Shown: one piece after another, positions 12,001 through 22,760 of the stretch | Numbering within the stretch: position 1 is the first letter of the stretch | Layout: each line of letters starts with the position of its first letter | NCBI RefSeq assembly: GCF_003590095.1 | Contig: NC_039482.1 | Coordinates: 7,395,657-7,459,656 of the forward strand | Source of the DNA: Trichoplusia ni | Lineage: Eukaryota > Arthropoda > Insecta > Lepidoptera > Noctuidae | DNA length: 64,000 nucleotides | Direction of reading: 5' to 3' | The notes under the pieces: generated by a model | Told to the model about the DNA's origin: nothing | The model's database searches: none | The model's input: only the letters and a program-made list of their open reading frames with translations | Made by a program: the position numbers and the translations under genes

Positions 12001-13005
12001 TCATAAGAATGTCACTCGAGCGATTTCTGTCATGTTACAAAAATGACAGTTATCTAGGGATGGTTGTATCACCACGTGTTGTAGGGCTGAAAGAATGTCA
12101 CTGCATACCAAGATACCGACATCAGTCAATGACCAATCGGGCAAAGTTCCAAACACGTTTGCTAATCAATTTACATGCTTACATAAACTCACCTATTTCT
12201 TTGTGTTCATGTCGCTATAATTTATATTATTTATCGAACTTTTAAGCCCAACAGTGATATTGCTTTAAGAAGTGGCAGTAGGCCTTTAGACTAGTTTTCC
12301 AAAATATTGATCATACCTAAAAGAATAATACGTTTAACGGCGTCGAGATACGAAATTTTGACAATATTTAGTTCAGGCTTCAAGTGTGGAATAGTGACAA
12401 ACATTTATGTACTTACGTAATCACAAACTTTGGTATTTTTCATATTAGCGTGACGTGACAGTGACAGCCTTTAGTCACAAATGACCTAAAAAACGAATCA
12501 ATTTAGCCTATCGACGGTCACTGTTACACAATGGCCTCCCTCAAGATGCCACAAGCCTACACACTATTTGTTAAGGTACTTCAAAAAAGCTTAGAATGCG
12601 TCTTTAAAAAAAAATCGTGGTGTCAGATAACCAAATCCATACAAATATACTACTGAAGAGTATCGGTCGTTTATTTATTCAATAATAATATGTATTTGTC
12701 TAAAGAATGTCTAACTTTTTATGTACCTGAACAAATAGGCAAAGTTACCTGGACCTTATTTGTTTAATCATCTTTATAACATCATAAAACGAAGCTGCTG
12801 TAATTACTAACGTAAAAAGGAACATAATATTGAATACATGATTTTAAGATAAAATGATAACAAAGGTGCTTTTTTATTAACTGTTTTGCTATTTATTTTA
12901 ATATCTGTTGTTATTACGTCCTGCATGCAATATTAAACATGAATAATTATCGCTCTAAACATTCGAAGATTTTCTTTAATGACCTTCGCATTAAAAAATT
13001 TGTTC
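12001..13005. other. AT-rich spacer, nothing recognised
   Basis: No coding signal, RNA gene or clear repeat was recognised. It contains only short ORFs without domain features. Confidence 0.35.
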
Positions 13006-13156
13006 CTTGTGCCCTAGGGGTTTCACAAACATTCAAGTCACTTGCACAAAGACCCAGACTCTGGTCAAGCATTCGTGGATCACACAAATGCTTGTCCTAC
13101 GCTACGCGGGGATCGAACCTCCGACACGTGGTGCTTCTATCCAGCTATCCGTGCAG
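13006..13156 (-). repeat. tRNA-derived SINE (family A)
   Basis: On the minus strand: a tRNA-like head with a box-A-like segment, then a box B (diverged GGTTCGATCCC), then a body passing through 'TGATCCACGAATGC' and 'CATTCAAGTCAC'-type motifs. The same arrangement recurs at 15610, 46727, 47783, 51053 and 53008 on minus, and at 18826 and 59630 on plus. Confidence 0.7.
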
Positions 13157-13431
13157 TCAAATCTTTTATATCTATTTTAATTTTATTATCAAGTGGATTT
13201 GCGAATATAAGTATGTATTTTTTTTTAAATCTGATCTGCTTACTATCTCGCACTTCCGCGGAACATCCATGAAAGATTATTTTTTATCTAACATTAAAAT
13301 ATGAGGAGGTTACATGTTGCACTGTTTGTTATTTGCTATGTAGCCTTTTTATAACAAGCCCTTGGGTTTTAGTTACATATAAAATCACACTTTCTTGTAC
13401 TAGTCTACTAGTAATGAAAGGATCAAATACA

Positions 13432-13570
13432 AAATAGCCAAGTGTGAGTCGGACTCCCGACACAGAGGGTTCCCTACAAATAGGCTGGTCTTTTTTGTGC
13501 GGAACTCTAAAAATACTATTCCGTTTTATCACATTAGCAGGTATTTTATATTTAGGAAACTCATTACCCT
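13432..13570 (+). repeat. 'AAGTGCGAGTCGGACT' family fragment
   Basis: Reads CCAAGTGTGAGTCGGACTCC, then GGGTTCCCTACAAATAGGCT, matching the start of the copy at 14030. Confidence 0.55.
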
Positions 13571-14029
13571 TAAAAATGATTCAATGTTTGCCCAAAATCG
13601 ACGGAAGCACGTCAAACCAACGAGTCATCAGTTTTATCACTATGTTCGTAAATAACAATGTATGTTTGGACTTGTTTAATCCGCTTCCTTTTACGAATAG
13701 CTGACGTGCAAATGTATCAGAGTTTGAATGAATGCCGTTGAATGTATGGCAATTGGCAACATTTGACACGCGATTGTATTAATTTGATATTAAATGTCTG
13801 CTAAATGTGACAGTACCTGCACTTTTTTATGACTGTACTTACTACTAGGTGATTAAAGACTGTTTTTTATTGTCATCCATTGTGTTTAGTCAGTTTTTTG
13901 AAGAAGAATCCAGTGACAGTTATCTTGGCCAGTACTTAGTACTTCTTCAAATAGTGAGTGTAAGCTATCAAACATGTGTGTCAAAGTTTTTTTTTATGAA
14001 ATGAGGTCCTTAACCTTCGCACTAAATAA

Positions 14030-14310
14030 AACTTCAAGTGCGAGTTGGACTCGTTACGAAGAGTTCCTCACAAATACGCTAAAGATAAAAAAAAAATGGT
14101 TGGGCTCAACTAATTTATAACCGTGAACATCGTTGCTTAACACCGATCTTCATTTTTACTTTTGAGTATTTGTTATTTATTACAGCTTCAGCAGAAATTC
14201 ATCATGAAAATATCGATTCTCTGGCTATGACGGTTCGAAACACACACCCTGGTGATGGAATGACGGATAGATATACCAATAGAGTTCTTGTCTTACATTA
14301 TGGATAAGGA
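14030..14310 (+). repeat. 'AAGTGCGAGTCGGACT' family copy
   Basis: Reads AAGTGCGAGTTGGACTCG, then CACAAATACGCTAAAG, 'AATTTATAACCGTGAAC', 'CTATGACGGTT' and 'CCTGGTGATGGAATGACGG', collinear with 11690-12000. Other short fragments lie at 19618, 23695, 31975, 46060 (minus) and 56286. Confidence 0.55.
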
Positions 14311-15004
14311 ACTGAAATAAAATTGTGACATCAATTACTCAATATAACAAAAATATGTAATAATCCATACATACAAAGAAACTGGTCTCTTTGTAAAATA
14401 ATGAAGTAAGTAATCGTTGCGTAAAGGACTTGCGATCACGTGAATCGTGATGAAACAGTAACAGCCTTCAGAGATAATAAACAATGCGTTTCTATTTACA
14501 TTTACCTGCATCATTATGGTAATAACTAATTAGCTTAACTGTGAAACAGGGAAAAGGCTTTTCTTGAGATCTTGGTACACCACAAATGTCTAAAGCAGAG
14601 TCAGAATACTTACTTTAACCTCCTCGTACTCAATTTCCAATTATTTTGTTGGCGAAATGCTTAGGAAAATGCGAATATCGGTAATTGTAATGCCCATTTA
14701 GTTTTCACTGTCAAAATATGTATGTAATTAGTACATGGTACACTCTGGTCTCTGACCCACAAATTCAAGATTTTATCTTTATTTATTATGCATTTCGAAT
14801 CAATTTGATAACACAATAATAAATTATAAACCTTGTGCTTTTTGACGATTTTTTTTTCTTTTTATTTACGGGGTTTTTTCTGAAAAGAAGATGTCACCCC
14901 GATGATTGATAAAGATATTTTTAAAAATTAACACTTACATAATATAACTAGTGGCCTGCCCGCAACCTTATGGCCATTATCATAAGGCTATAAAGCATTC
15001 TAGC

Positions 15005-15200
15005 CTAGTCCGATAATGGCGAGGCAAGAATGCTATTATAGCAGCCCACATTTTCACTGTTGGAAAAAGCTTGTCTTCTTCGGACCCCGACACGGACACA
15101 CTCCGACAGGATATGATGCACATCTTCAATAACGCCACAAGCATCGCAATTGGGAGAATTGACTCTGCGCATCATAAACCCAAAACTATTCAGCGGAATG
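15005..15200 (-). pseudogene. Non-LTR retrotransposon C-terminal fragment
   Basis: On the minus strand a frame reads FGFMMRRVNSPNCDACG, then VIEDVHHILSEC and NSILASPLSD before a TAG at 15007-15005. The C-x2-C-x7-H-x4-C knuckle (CDACG...HHILSEC) and the 'ILASPL' ending are typical of the C terminus of jockey/CR1-type ORF2 proteins. No reverse transcriptase remains, so this is a dead fragment unrelated in sequence to the LINE at 16117. Confidence 0.65.
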
Positions 15201-15609
15201 TTTTTTGACGATGATCACATAAACGTTTAGTGTAACACTCAGCTGTTTATCTTTGAAGCTCAGATCATCAATTTATTTTCATTACCATACCTTAAAACTT
15301 TCATGTACACTAGTTTTTTACAAAATTGTCGTATCATGCTAGATAAGATGTCTTTAAACTCGTAACCACAAATATAGAAAGCGAGTTCACAGACCTCAGA
15401 ACCACATCAATAAATTCGATCCTTAGATGTCTATCAAATTACAAAAACACGCAACGTTGTAATCTAGATCTGATAGTAATTTGATGCTTAGTACTCAAAC
15501 TGGGGCAAGATTAAATTAATTAAGTTCTTATTACTTATTTCCTATTAAACTAGATTAATACCAAGTTGCTTTTAAAAACAAAACCACTCCGTTATTAAGG
15601 AAGTTAGTC

Positions 15610-15775
15610 TTTGTGTCGCGGGGGTTTCTCAAACATACAAGTCACATGCACAAAAACACCCAGACTCAGGACAAGCATTGTCGGATCACACAAATGCCTG
15701 TCCTACGCAGGGATCGAAACCCCGACATACTGTGGGTTTGGCTTGGTGATCTCAACCACTCGGCTATTCGTGCAG
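15610..15775 (-). repeat. tRNA-derived SINE (family A)
   Basis: Minus strand head 'TAGCCGAGTGGTTGAGAT' (box A) and a diverged box B, then the family body ending at TGTCGCGGGGGTTTC on plus. It is one of the more complete copies. A further degenerate box-B-like stretch (GGTTCAAGACC) lies at about 15990 on plus. Confidence 0.7.
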
Positions 15776-16116
15776 AGATATTTTGAAAGAATTACAGGCT
15801 ACAGTTGTCGAACGAAGATGCCACTCTACGTAGTGTAGTGCGCTGTCACTCTTCCACAACTGCTCATTTATAAGCTGGCCAATAAGGCTCGTAATCACGA
15901 TTTGTGGTTGGAAAACTAAATTATTAGCTATTTCAATTATTTTTAATACTAATGCGCAGCGAAACGGATAACGTACGTATAGCCAGGAGTCGCAGGTTCA
16001 AGACCTGTCCAAGGTCAATGTTTTCATTTTATTATTAAAATTTAGTATTTAATTACAAATAATTGGTAGCTTCAAGAACGCATTAAAAGTTAAATTGACA
16101 ACAAAACCTTGATTGA

Positions 16117-17726
16117 AGCTTGAAGCCTGAGCTTTCCGTGAATCCGACTAAGACGGAGCTCATACTATTCACAAACAAACGCAAAATACCAAGACTAAAA
16201 CTACCAAAACTATTTAACACCGAACTTTGTTTAACCAGTGACGTCAAATATCTGGGAGTGACCCTGGACAACAAACTGTTATGGAACAAACATGTAGAAC
16301 AAAAACTCAACAAAGCCTGTATCACCTTCTGGCAATGTAAAAGACTAATGGGAAAAAAATGGGGCCTCTCACCCAAGATTACCCTATGGTTGTACACAGC
16401 CGTAATCAGGCCAATCATCACATATGGAGCGGTAGTATGGTGGCCCAGATTGCCCAGAACCAAACTAAGTACCGCCATTGACAAACTACAAAGCTTCCAG
16501 AGACTAGCATGCTGCGCCGTCACGGGATGTATGAGAACAACACCAACGGCGGCTCTGGAGGTGCTGCTTGGGCTGCCGCCGCTGGACCTCTTCATACAAC
16601 AAGAGGCAGCGGTAGCTGCTACAAGACTAAAACACTCGGGACTGTGGCGCGCACAATCGAGAGGTCATGGTGACATATGGCACAAAAGCCTTGAGTCCAT
16701 ACCAATGCTGAATGCACCATGTGACCGAATACCTAGGGTGTATGTCTTCAACAAAGCATACACAATACAAACGACAGAAAACGAACAAGACTCCTCGGGA
16801 ACACACGAGGTACGCGTCTACACAGATGGCTCAAAGACGGACTCAAGCACAGGCGCAGGAGTATTCTCAATGGACCTGAACATCAACATATCAATACCTC
16901 TGGGTGCAGACAACTCGATCTTCCAATGCGAGTGGCTAGCCATCACCCAGGCGGCCAGAGCTATAGAAAGGAGAGGGGTCCAGGACCAAGCCATCAGGAT
17001 TCTCTCCGACAGCATGGCGGTTCTTAAGGCACTGGACAACTACATCATCACGTCGTCGCTGATACAAGAGTGCCACCAAGCTCTCGAGCGCATTGCTGTG
17101 GGCAACACGGTGACCCTGCAATGGATAAAAGGCCACAGCGGATCTCTAGGAAACGACGCTGCTGATCAGCTGGCGAGGAGGGGATCGGACACGCGGATTT
17201 TTGGCCCCCGGCCATATCTGCCTGTCCCCTTTGGCCAGTGCAGGTCATGGTTAAGGCGACAGACTACTAACAACCACAACGACCGCTGGGCCACGGTAAA
17301 CGGCTGCAGACAGTCAAGGGAAGCGGTCCCTATCCGCTCACCAAGACTGTCTCGCAGCCTGATTGGGCTAAAGCGAGTCGACTTACGAATAGTGGTGGGC
17401 TCGCTGACCGGGCACATTCCACTAAATAAACACCTTTTCACCATCAATGTTACAGATAGTCCACTATGTAGAGGCTGTCTTCAACATGAAGAATCAGCGG
17501 CACACGTGCTCCTGGAGTGCACGGGGGTCGCGGAATGCCGGGCAGGGATCCTCGGTTCACCGAGCTCCGTCACAGAAGCCTGCGAACGTCCCAGGAGACT
17601 TCTGCGCTTCTGGAGGGAGTTGGGATGGCTGGACTGACAGCCTCCCAAAGCCACCTGACGCACAATGGGCCGACTTGGAGCCTACGTGCGGAAAAAGGAG
17701 CCCACCACCAGTAACCAGTAACCAGT
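16117..17726 (+). mobile_element. 5'-truncated jockey-like LINE with 13-bp target duplication
   Basis: AAACCTTGATTGA occurs at 16104-16116 and again at 17727-17739, directly bounding a 1.6-kb insert. The insert begins in mid-ORF and ends in a short tandem tail (CCAGTAA units, about 17705-17726). This is the structure of target-primed reverse transcription with 5' truncation. A second, older fragment of the same 3' end lies at 23902-24120. Confidence 0.85.
16120..17637 (+). pseudogene. LINE ORF2 C-terminal part: RT thumb, RNase H, zinc knuckle
   Basis: About 505 codons stay open to the stop, but the frame starts at a TTG at the truncation point, so the endonuclease and most of the RT are missing. 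Seen: RT connection motifs NPTKTELILFT (residues 8-18) and KYLGVTLDNKLLW (43-55); an RNase H domain with its catalytic set intact (D236 in YTDGSKT, E271, D297 in LSDS, D346 in GNDAAD); and a CRGC..HEESAAHVLLEC knuckle near 449-466. Known: these belong to ORF2 of RNase H-bearing non-LTR elements (jockey/I group). The undamaged frame despite truncation suggests a young insertion. It cannot transpose by itself. Confidence 0.85.
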
Positions 17727-17856
17727 AAACCTTGATTGATGATTTCGATACGGTACAGCGATACAGTTGTATTTGATAACGATACTGTCCAAATTTCGTT
17801 ACAGATGCAAAATGCCATGTGCGAGATTTTTTTCGTAGAAACATAGTAATCTATAT

Positions 17857-18096
17857 CTATACTAATATATAAAGCTGAAGAGTTTGTTTGTTTGTTTGAA
17901 CGCGGTAATCTCAGGAACTACTGGTCCAAATTGAAAAATTATTTTTGTGTTTAATAAACCATTCATCGAGGAAGGCTTTAGGCTAAACCATCACGCTGCG
18001 ACTAATAGGAGCGAAGATATACAATGAAAAGTGTGAAAAGCAGGGCAGGTATAAATCATAACTGCCACGTGGACGAAGTCGCGGGCAACAGCTAGT
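17857..18096 (+). repeat. Helitron-like/MITE interspersed element (family C)
   Basis: Begins CTATACTAATATATAAAGC, passes GAAGAGTTTGTTTGTTTGTT and GAACGCGGTAATCTCAGGAAC, and ends GTCGCGGGCAACAGCTAGT. Copies with the same ends lie at 53334-53592 on plus and at 29121, 39691, 60792 and 63007 on minus. There are no inverted termini; a CTAG-type end suits a non-autonomous Helitron (class from memory, not verified). Confidence 0.65.
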
Positions 18097-18825
18097 GAAA
18101 AGATAATTATGACTAACTGATAAGTAGAGGTATTCATAGGCAGCTGTCCCCTGCATTGTCCGTCGATAACTAGATATCAGTGACTCACTCTATTTATTTT
18201 AAGGGGGTGTAATCACGACTCCTTTCACGAGCTTTCCGTGCTCTAAAGATATTGGTAGCTAAAACCTTATTACTTAATCTGGACGTCTAGGTCTGCCCCT
18301 CGGTCGTATTTCATGAATCGTGAAAGATAAAGTATAGGTAATTTGTTAGAAGCTCAATTATTGGAGCACTTTTGGCCGAAAAATTACAAAAAGATAAAAT
18401 GGGAATTCCCTTCTTCTTTCTTTCCCGAGGAAAAAAAGGGAATAATATTCGATTTTTGTCAATTCATTTTTGTCCCTTACAAGAAAATAAATGAATCGAC
18501 AAAACAGCGTTTCCATTATCCTCAAAATAACATTGACAAAACTTTGCAAAAACAAGTGCAATTACCGAATCTATCTAATTCAGCTGGCTACCTATTGCAT
18601 TTCATAGCTGACCTACTTTATGAGCCTACGTTGAACATCGCAATCTACATTGTTAACTTTTAAAATTATAATGACCGGTTTCCTTGAAATGACTCATTGA
18701 AAAGTGCAGTTTTAGTCACGCTAGTTTCGTTCTTATTACGAATGACGTTTCAAAACGTCATTAGCAAATTATCAAATGGTTAGGACTTCAGGGACAGTTA
18801 AATAATAAGTTATGTTTTGAAAGAA

Positions 18826-18975
18826 TGGTTGAGGTCGCGCGACGACGTGTGTTCGGTTTCCGTGTAGGGCAGGCGTTTCGGTGATCCACGAATGCTTATT
18901 GTGAGTCTGGTCAGTATATTCTGTTGTCCAAGTGTTTTTGTGTATGTGAATTGAATGTTCGAAAATCCATTAAGG
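18826..18975 (+). repeat. tRNA-derived SINE (family A), diverged
   Basis: GGTTGAGGTC head, TTCGGTTTCCGTG at the box-B position, then GTGATCCACGAATGCTTATTG and a body ending near GTGAATTGAATGTTCG, collinear with the other family A copies but in plus orientation. Confidence 0.55.
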
Positions 18976-19823
18976 ATTAAAATAAATTTAATGGAGTCGT
19001 TTTTTTTGTAATATAATTTAAAATATGTTTCGACCAAATGACCTCAACGGTCACCACGCTAAACCAGCGCGGGCTATCGTTTGTGTGATCCATGACAAAT
19101 GGATTAAAGGCACCATGCCGTGGTCATTGGTTGAAGCCTATAAGATTGAAGATATAAACGCGTAGAATACCTACTGAGGCCTGTTTAAGTAAAACTTATG
19201 TCTGTGCGGAAGCGAGACAAGACATTACACACTGTAGAGCGGCTTCTCACTCCAACAACTGCAATAATTGTTCTCTAAGAAGTAGGGTAGCTAAGGTCGT
19301 AGAACACAGCGATAAGGTTTGTTTGATGTCTGCGCGCGTCACAAGGTGTCTTCGTCCGTCAAATATTTACAAAGCTTTGGATTACTTTACACCTATCAGT
19401 ATCGATAACAAATATATTTACTTACAAACTTAACAAACAGGTTGTAGACGTAGTAAAAGAGGTTTTATCTGACGTGAGTAAACAGTTAAATGTTAAAAAA
19501 GGAAGGATTTCTTATCTGAATGCTACCGCGCAATGTTTTCGTACTTAAAAACAAGTAAAGGTGATCTGCGACACAAATGTGTCAACACGATTATAATTTA
19601 TACGTTGTATAAATATAAAACTCGACAAGTGCGAGTTGCAGTCTCGATAGACAGGTTTTCGTACAAAGAAAAACAAATTCGCAAAAACATTGGTTAACCA
19701 TTCATGTTATAAGTCTCGTGCTAAGGTTTTTTAACCAAACTGTTCTTTTTTTGTTTCCGTAACCAAAGGATAAAAAAAACCTGTTACTGATTCATCGCTG
19801 TCTGTACGTCTGTTCCTCCGTCA

Positions 19824-20090
19824 AGTGTTTTACAAGGAGCGACTGCCTATCCGACCTCCTCAACCCAGTTACCTGGGCAACACGATACCCCTTGGTTAGA
19901 CTGGTTGTCAGACTTTCAAGCTTCTGACTACCCGTAACGACTGTCAAAGATGTATGAATAACAGCCCGGATTCACAATTTAACGTGCCTTCCGAAACACG
20001 GAGGAACTCGATATCACAAAGATGACCATCTATGGACCAACCGCGTCAAGCGTAGCTTAACCTGTGAAACGTTTCATTTATGCAGTTACC
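19824..20090 (+). repeat. Dispersed repeat family D ('GGAGCGACTGCCTATC')
   Basis: GGAGCGACTGCCTATC, ACCTCCTCAACCCAGTTACC, 'CGATACCCCTTGGTTAGACT', 'CTTCTGACTACCCGTAACGA' and 'CCTTCCGAAACACGGAGGAA' all recur in the same order at 52596-52936, and a reversed fragment lies at 43886-43990. This is a very common lepidopteran repeat of uncertain class. Confidence 0.65.
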
Positions 20091-20609
20091 TATAGCTTTG
20101 CCACGAGTTACTCCTCTATCAGTCTTTATAAAATATGCGTTATTAAATTGTTCAAAACAACTCACAATATGTTTTTCATCTTTGCTTATCGTCGGCAAAT
20201 AATTATGTGCGTCCATCGGACTGCGGTTTTCCTTATTAACTTCTATTTTTGTGGTGATACCTTTTGGCCATGTGAGACTATCAGAATAATGATAAAAATA
20301 AGTAAGAAAACAATGATGTTATTTAACAGGGTGTTCCACAAATCAACGCTAAGCTAAAACTAGGTGATAGATGTCCTACCCTGAGCGCATACAGAGTAAT
20401 GAAAAAAAAACTTGGTTTGATTATTTTTCCATTTTCTTTTTGAGTCATAATTTTCCAAGAAAATATCGACAAATCTGAGACCTTGTGGTGACTGCTGTGC
20501 TCTGAAGTCCTGTGTCTGAAAAAAATAACTTATTTTCGTCATGTTTCATTAATAGCTTAAAAGAAACCTACCAACCTCACTTCTTTTTAAAATTATTTGC
20601 ACTTAACCG

Positions 20610-20770
20610 ATTTCCCACGTTTTTTTATACACTCACTTTCTTGTTAGTTTGTCGTTCCGGTTGGATTTTTGTTACTTAATTTTGAGGCACTTCCCGGTAA
20701 GCTAGAAGGATGAAATTGTTGGGTAGCTTCAAATCCGATGACAATGCTAATTACAACTATAAAAACCGAA
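20610..20770 (-). repeat. LINE 3'-region-like repeat (family F)
   Basis: Shares 'GTCGTTCCGGTTGGATTTTT', 'TTTTGAGGCACTTCCC' and 'CTTCAAATCCGATGACAATG' with the opposite strand of 57340-57570. A shorter relic lies near 62600. Confidence 0.55.
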
Positions 20771-21078
20771 TTTGATATAAAAGAAATGGAGTGACGTTTC
20801 AAAACGTGGACATTTAGATATTTTTTTAATATTAAGTATTTTTTTTATAAGAAGATTAAAGCAATACAACTGCATTGTGCCTATTATTTATTCTAACAAC
20901 TTTTACTGTCAATAAACCATTTTATTTATTCACATAAATGTCGCGGAAGTTCGACGCTCTCATAAATTAATCGTAACGTGTCACAACAAACAGATTCGCA
21001 CGGTGAATAAGTGAATGACATTGAAATGAAACGACATTTACGGATTTTTTCGCGGTTTAATTTTTGGTTTTAGTTCCC

Positions 21079-21107
21079 GACGTTTCGACACCTTTGCAGG
21101 TATCATG
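21079..21107 (-). ncRNA. Degenerate hammerhead-ribozyme-like core, left arm
   Basis: Reverse complement of the motif at 21872-21900. It shows an ATGAT box, an ACCT-GCAA-AGGT stem-loop, then GTCGAAACGTC. Hammerhead cores read CUGAUGA, stem II, GAAA, stem III; Penelope-like pLTRs are known to carry them. The first box is altered, so activity is doubtful. Confidence 0.35.
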
Positions 21108-21242
21108 GTCACGGGCAGACTGAGATGGTGTTCGTCTTGACAGAAGATGTTGCTCGTTCTACCTTCATATTTTTAATTATTTATGGTCCGACCTACGCAG
21201 TATGAGCTCACTGTGTCGTGATGGCCCCGTCACAGAAACCGA

Positions 21243-21806
21243 GTGAAGCCAGCCACAGTCGATCGTTTGCCTGCTGTACTACCATACGTCCGAGGAGTCA
21301 CTGACAAGATTGGTTACATCCTGAAGCGAGCTTCAATTAAAACATACTTCAAGCCGCCCAAGAAGATTAGCCAGTCCTTACCATCTGTCAAGTGTCACAT
21401 ACCTCTACAAGATGCAGGAGTATACAAACTAGATTGTGACTGCGGCCTCTCTTATATCGGTCAAACTAAACGAAGCATAGGGACCCGCGTAAAAGAACAC
21501 ATAGCTGACGTCAAACACCGCCGCTCAACGAAGTCTGCAGTCGCCGAACATGCTGAAGGCTCCAGCCATTATATTAGATTTGATCAACCACAGATCCTCG
21601 CTAAAGAATCCAAATTCCTACCAAGGATGTTTCGCGAGGCTATTGAGATTAAAAAACACCCTAATTTCAATAGAGAAGATGGCTGGAAGATATCACCTAC
21701 TTGGGACCCAATAATACAAAAACTCAAGGCTAAACCCAAGAGCAGCGCTGCAAGACATCACGACACAGTGAGCTCATACTGCGTAGGTCGGACCATAAAT
21801 AATTAA
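21243..21806 (+). pseudogene. GIY-YIG endonuclease domain of a Penelope-like element
   Basis: Open for 187 codons from a GTG, so there is no genuine start; the upstream RT is missing. Seen: a cysteine-bearing lead (C51, C65, C67: DCDCG), GVY at 59-61, YIG at 71-73, the expected arginine in the TRVKEH segment (R82), histidine H86 and an acidic catalytic candidate E102 (AEHAEG), then REAIEIKKHPNFNREDGW, typical of the PLE endonuclease C terminus. The frame ends inside the right inverted arm. Known role: nicks target DNA to prime reverse transcription. There is no frameshift, so the endonuclease domain may still fold; expression is unknown. Confidence 0.85.
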
Positions 21807-21871
21807 AAATATGAAGGTAGAACGAGCAACATCTTCTGTCAAGACGAACACCATCTCAGTCTGCCCGTGAC

Positions 21872-21900
21872 CATGATACCTGCAAAGGTGTCGAAACGTC
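21872..21900 (+). ncRNA. Degenerate hammerhead-ribozyme-like core, right arm
   Basis: CCATGATACC, then TGCAAAGGTG, then TCGAAACGTC gives an ATGAT box, a 4-bp stem with a GCAA loop, and the GAAAC-GTC segment of a hammerhead. The same block recurs in the solo element at 55665-55814. Conserved position within a PLE terminal repeat supports descent from a ribozyme; catalytic competence is not shown. Confidence 0.4.
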
Positions 21901-22170
21901 GGGAACTAAAACCAAAAATTAAACCGCGAAAAAATCCGTAAAAGTCGTTTCATTTCAATGTCTAACATTCGCGTAAACCTAAGAAACCACTAAGTGAATG
22001 ACAAACACCGGAAACACAGTTCCACTCCCCAAATATGAGTGATGAACTAAAAGGGACAGAATGTATACTGAACGGGCCCTCTAGACATGTTTTATTATTA
22101 TTAACGTCAGAAAATAACGCTCAAATGTATAAAAATGTTTTTTTTTCGTCAAATCACGTGACGTCGTCCC

Positions 22171-22403
22171 GGGCCCCGATTCTGCAAAATGGCCCATGAA
22201 TGCATGGCAGTAGGATTAAATTTGAAATTATTCCTATTCTGCTAAGCATTATGCCAATATAATAAATGAAAATTCATTGTATTGTCCTTGAGTACTTAAT
22301 GTTCAATTATTGTGTTAGAAAAATGCTTTCAATAATAATAATAGTGCTAATTTAATCCAATTGCCATTCATTTCCGCCATTGTAAATAGCAAAATCGGGG
22401 CCC
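22171..22403. repeat. MITE with GGGCCCCGATT terminal inverted repeats
   Basis: The left end GGGCCCCGATTCTGCAAAAT and the right end (reverse complement GGGCCCCGATTTTGCTATTT) are inverted; the subterminal parts (CCATGAATG / CATTCATTTCCGCCAT) pair too. Related relics lie at 52108-52299, 55071-55130 and 56880-56945. Superfamily unknown. Confidence 0.65.
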
Positions 22404-22649
22404 TGTCATCTAATTGTTATGAAATTTTTCATTAGGTCTAACACTTACAATGACGTAAATATATCTTAATTAGAAACAAATACATACTAAAGTACTTATA
22501 TAAACATCTGTTATCGCAATCGATTGTTTAGATTACACGATTAGAATCGATAAGAGAACTATTGACACCTGCCTATCATTATAATGAGTATAACAATAGA
22601 GTATTTGATCAATCTAGTAATATATATATTTCCAAAAAATATTAGATAT

Positions 22650-22760
22650 AGGGAGACGAAAAGTACTTGGTACTATGGTAGTGGGGGCTAAATACATCAC
22701 TAAATAGTAGAAAACGTACTGGCAAGTGACGTCACACGAGATTTAAAATTACTGTAGGTA
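22650..22760. repeat. Dispersed 'AAGTGACGTCACACGAGATTT' repeat
   Basis: The block GGCTAA...CATCACT...CGTACTGGCAAGTGACGTCAC...GAGATTTAA recurs at 55190-55270, with a weaker relative at 56690-56810. It carries a TGACGTCA CRE-like octamer. The remainder of 22404-23694 shows nothing I recognise except a degenerate tRNA-like box B near 23280. Confidence 0.5.

Larger units (their letters stand above)
21021..21990 (+). mobile_element. Penelope-like element remnant with inverted pLTR-like arms
   Basis: A 13-bp direct repeat, TAAGTGAATGACA, sits at 21008-21020 and 21991-22003, marking the insertion. Inside, 21021-21223 and 21756-21958 are inverted copies of each other, almost base-perfect (one mismatch noticed). 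They flank a GIY-YIG endonuclease frame. A 32-bp extension (21959-21990) follows the right arm only. Known: Penelope-like elements carry terminal pLTRs, sometimes inverted, a short (about 34-bp) one-sided extension, variable target duplications and a C-terminal GIY-YIG domain. The reverse transcriptase is absent, so this copy is not autonomous. Confidence 0.85.

Noticed and set aside
18343..18663. 106-codon plus ORF
   Set aside because: Starts at TTG, low-complexity K/F/I composition of AT-rich DNA, no recognisable domain.
18739..18762. 22-bp palindrome AATGACGTTTCAAAACGTCATT
   Set aside because: Too short and isolated to assign; may be chance in repeat-derived sequence.
20360..20542. 60-codon minus ORF
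   Set aside because: Possibly from a transposon (GGGTGTTCC-type start nearby), but no motif could be recognised.
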